DNA from: Gammaproteobacteria bacterium
GTDB lineage: Bacteria > Pseudomonadota > Gammaproteobacteria > Steroidobacterales > Foliamicaceae
Length of the DNA stretch: 42,159 nucleotides
Direction: 5' to 3'
NCBI GenBank assembly: GCA_028821145.1
Contig: JAPPHC010000036.1
Location: 1-42,159, forward strand
Shown here: piece by piece, positions 42,148-42,159 of the stretch
How positions within the stretch are numbered: the stretch's first letter is position 1
Layout: every line of letters begins with the position of its first letter
The notes under the pieces: generated by a model
Databases searched by the model: none
What the model was told of the DNA's origin: nothing
What the model saw: only the letters and a program-made list of their open reading frames with translations
Made by a program: the position numbers and the translations under genes

Positions 42148-42159
42148 GCTCCCGAAGGG

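Noticed and set aside
1-42159. CRISPR array, prophage, insertion sequence or tRNA/rRNA
   Set aside because: No regularly spaced repeats, transposase, integrase, phage structural gene or RNA gene pattern was seen. The three-copy arrays are gene duplications.

Overview
The window is GC-rich and densely coded, from a Gram-negative bacterium. It carries an apolipoprotein N-acyltransferase, TonB-dependent receptors, RND efflux parts, a lipoprotein autotransporter and an OmpR-type two-component system. The style of the receptors, Rieske enzymes and transporters suggests a gammaproteobacterium, probably an uncultured marine or host-associated lineage. That placement is inference; there is no rRNA or other firm marker.

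Layout. 1-4.3 kb: a truncated exported alpha/beta hydrolase, a surface subtilisin-like lipoprotein autotransporter, and a two-gene unit of an exported short-chain dehydrogenase (SDR) and an unknown periplasmic protein. 4.4-8.3 kb: an HsaA-like flavin monooxygenase with an MFS transporter, then a convergent MoeA. 8.3-14.7 kb: RND pump, a protein fusing a GPP34 (GOLPH3-like) domain to a cytochrome P450, and an RND membrane-fusion protein, all in one direction. 14.9-17.0 kb: a sterol 24-C-methyltransferase homologue next to a DAF-36/KshA-like Rieske oxygenase. 17.2-24.0 kb: two tandem TonB-dependent receptors downstream of an OmpR/EnvZ-like pair, with a divergent 38-residue membrane protein and a triple GTTAC repeat in the control region. 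24.4-27.1 kb: a coupled Nudix, metallo-beta-lactamase-fold, GNAT and DUF2878 operon. 27.1-28.7 kb: a cytoplasmic SDR and a second exported SDR. 28.8-33.4 kb: an FAD monooxygenase followed by three tandem Rieske oxygenases that share a perfect 464-bp tract. 33.5-36.4 kb: a GPH-type transporter divergent from an aldehyde dehydrogenase, with a palindrome between them. 36.4-40.4 kb: a membrane protein, a Tsx-like outer membrane protein and three tandem exported FGE-like (SUMF1-domain) proteins. 40.5-42.1 kb: Lnt and a terminal stem-loop.

Working together. Redox enzymes for hydrophobic ring compounds (P450, four Rieske oxygenases, two flavin monooxygenases, SDRs, aldehyde dehydrogenase) sit beside uptake receptors, MFS carriers and an RND pump. 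With a sterol methyltransferase homologue present, a reasonable hypothesis is uptake, modification and export of sterols or similar isoprenoids. No sterol-synthesis gene and no electron-transfer partner for the P450 or Rieske enzymes is present here. The most unusual single object is the GPP34-P450 fusion between the two RND pump genes. No CRISPR array, phage, insertion sequence, tRNA or rRNA was seen. No gene-free stretch exceeds about 175 bp.
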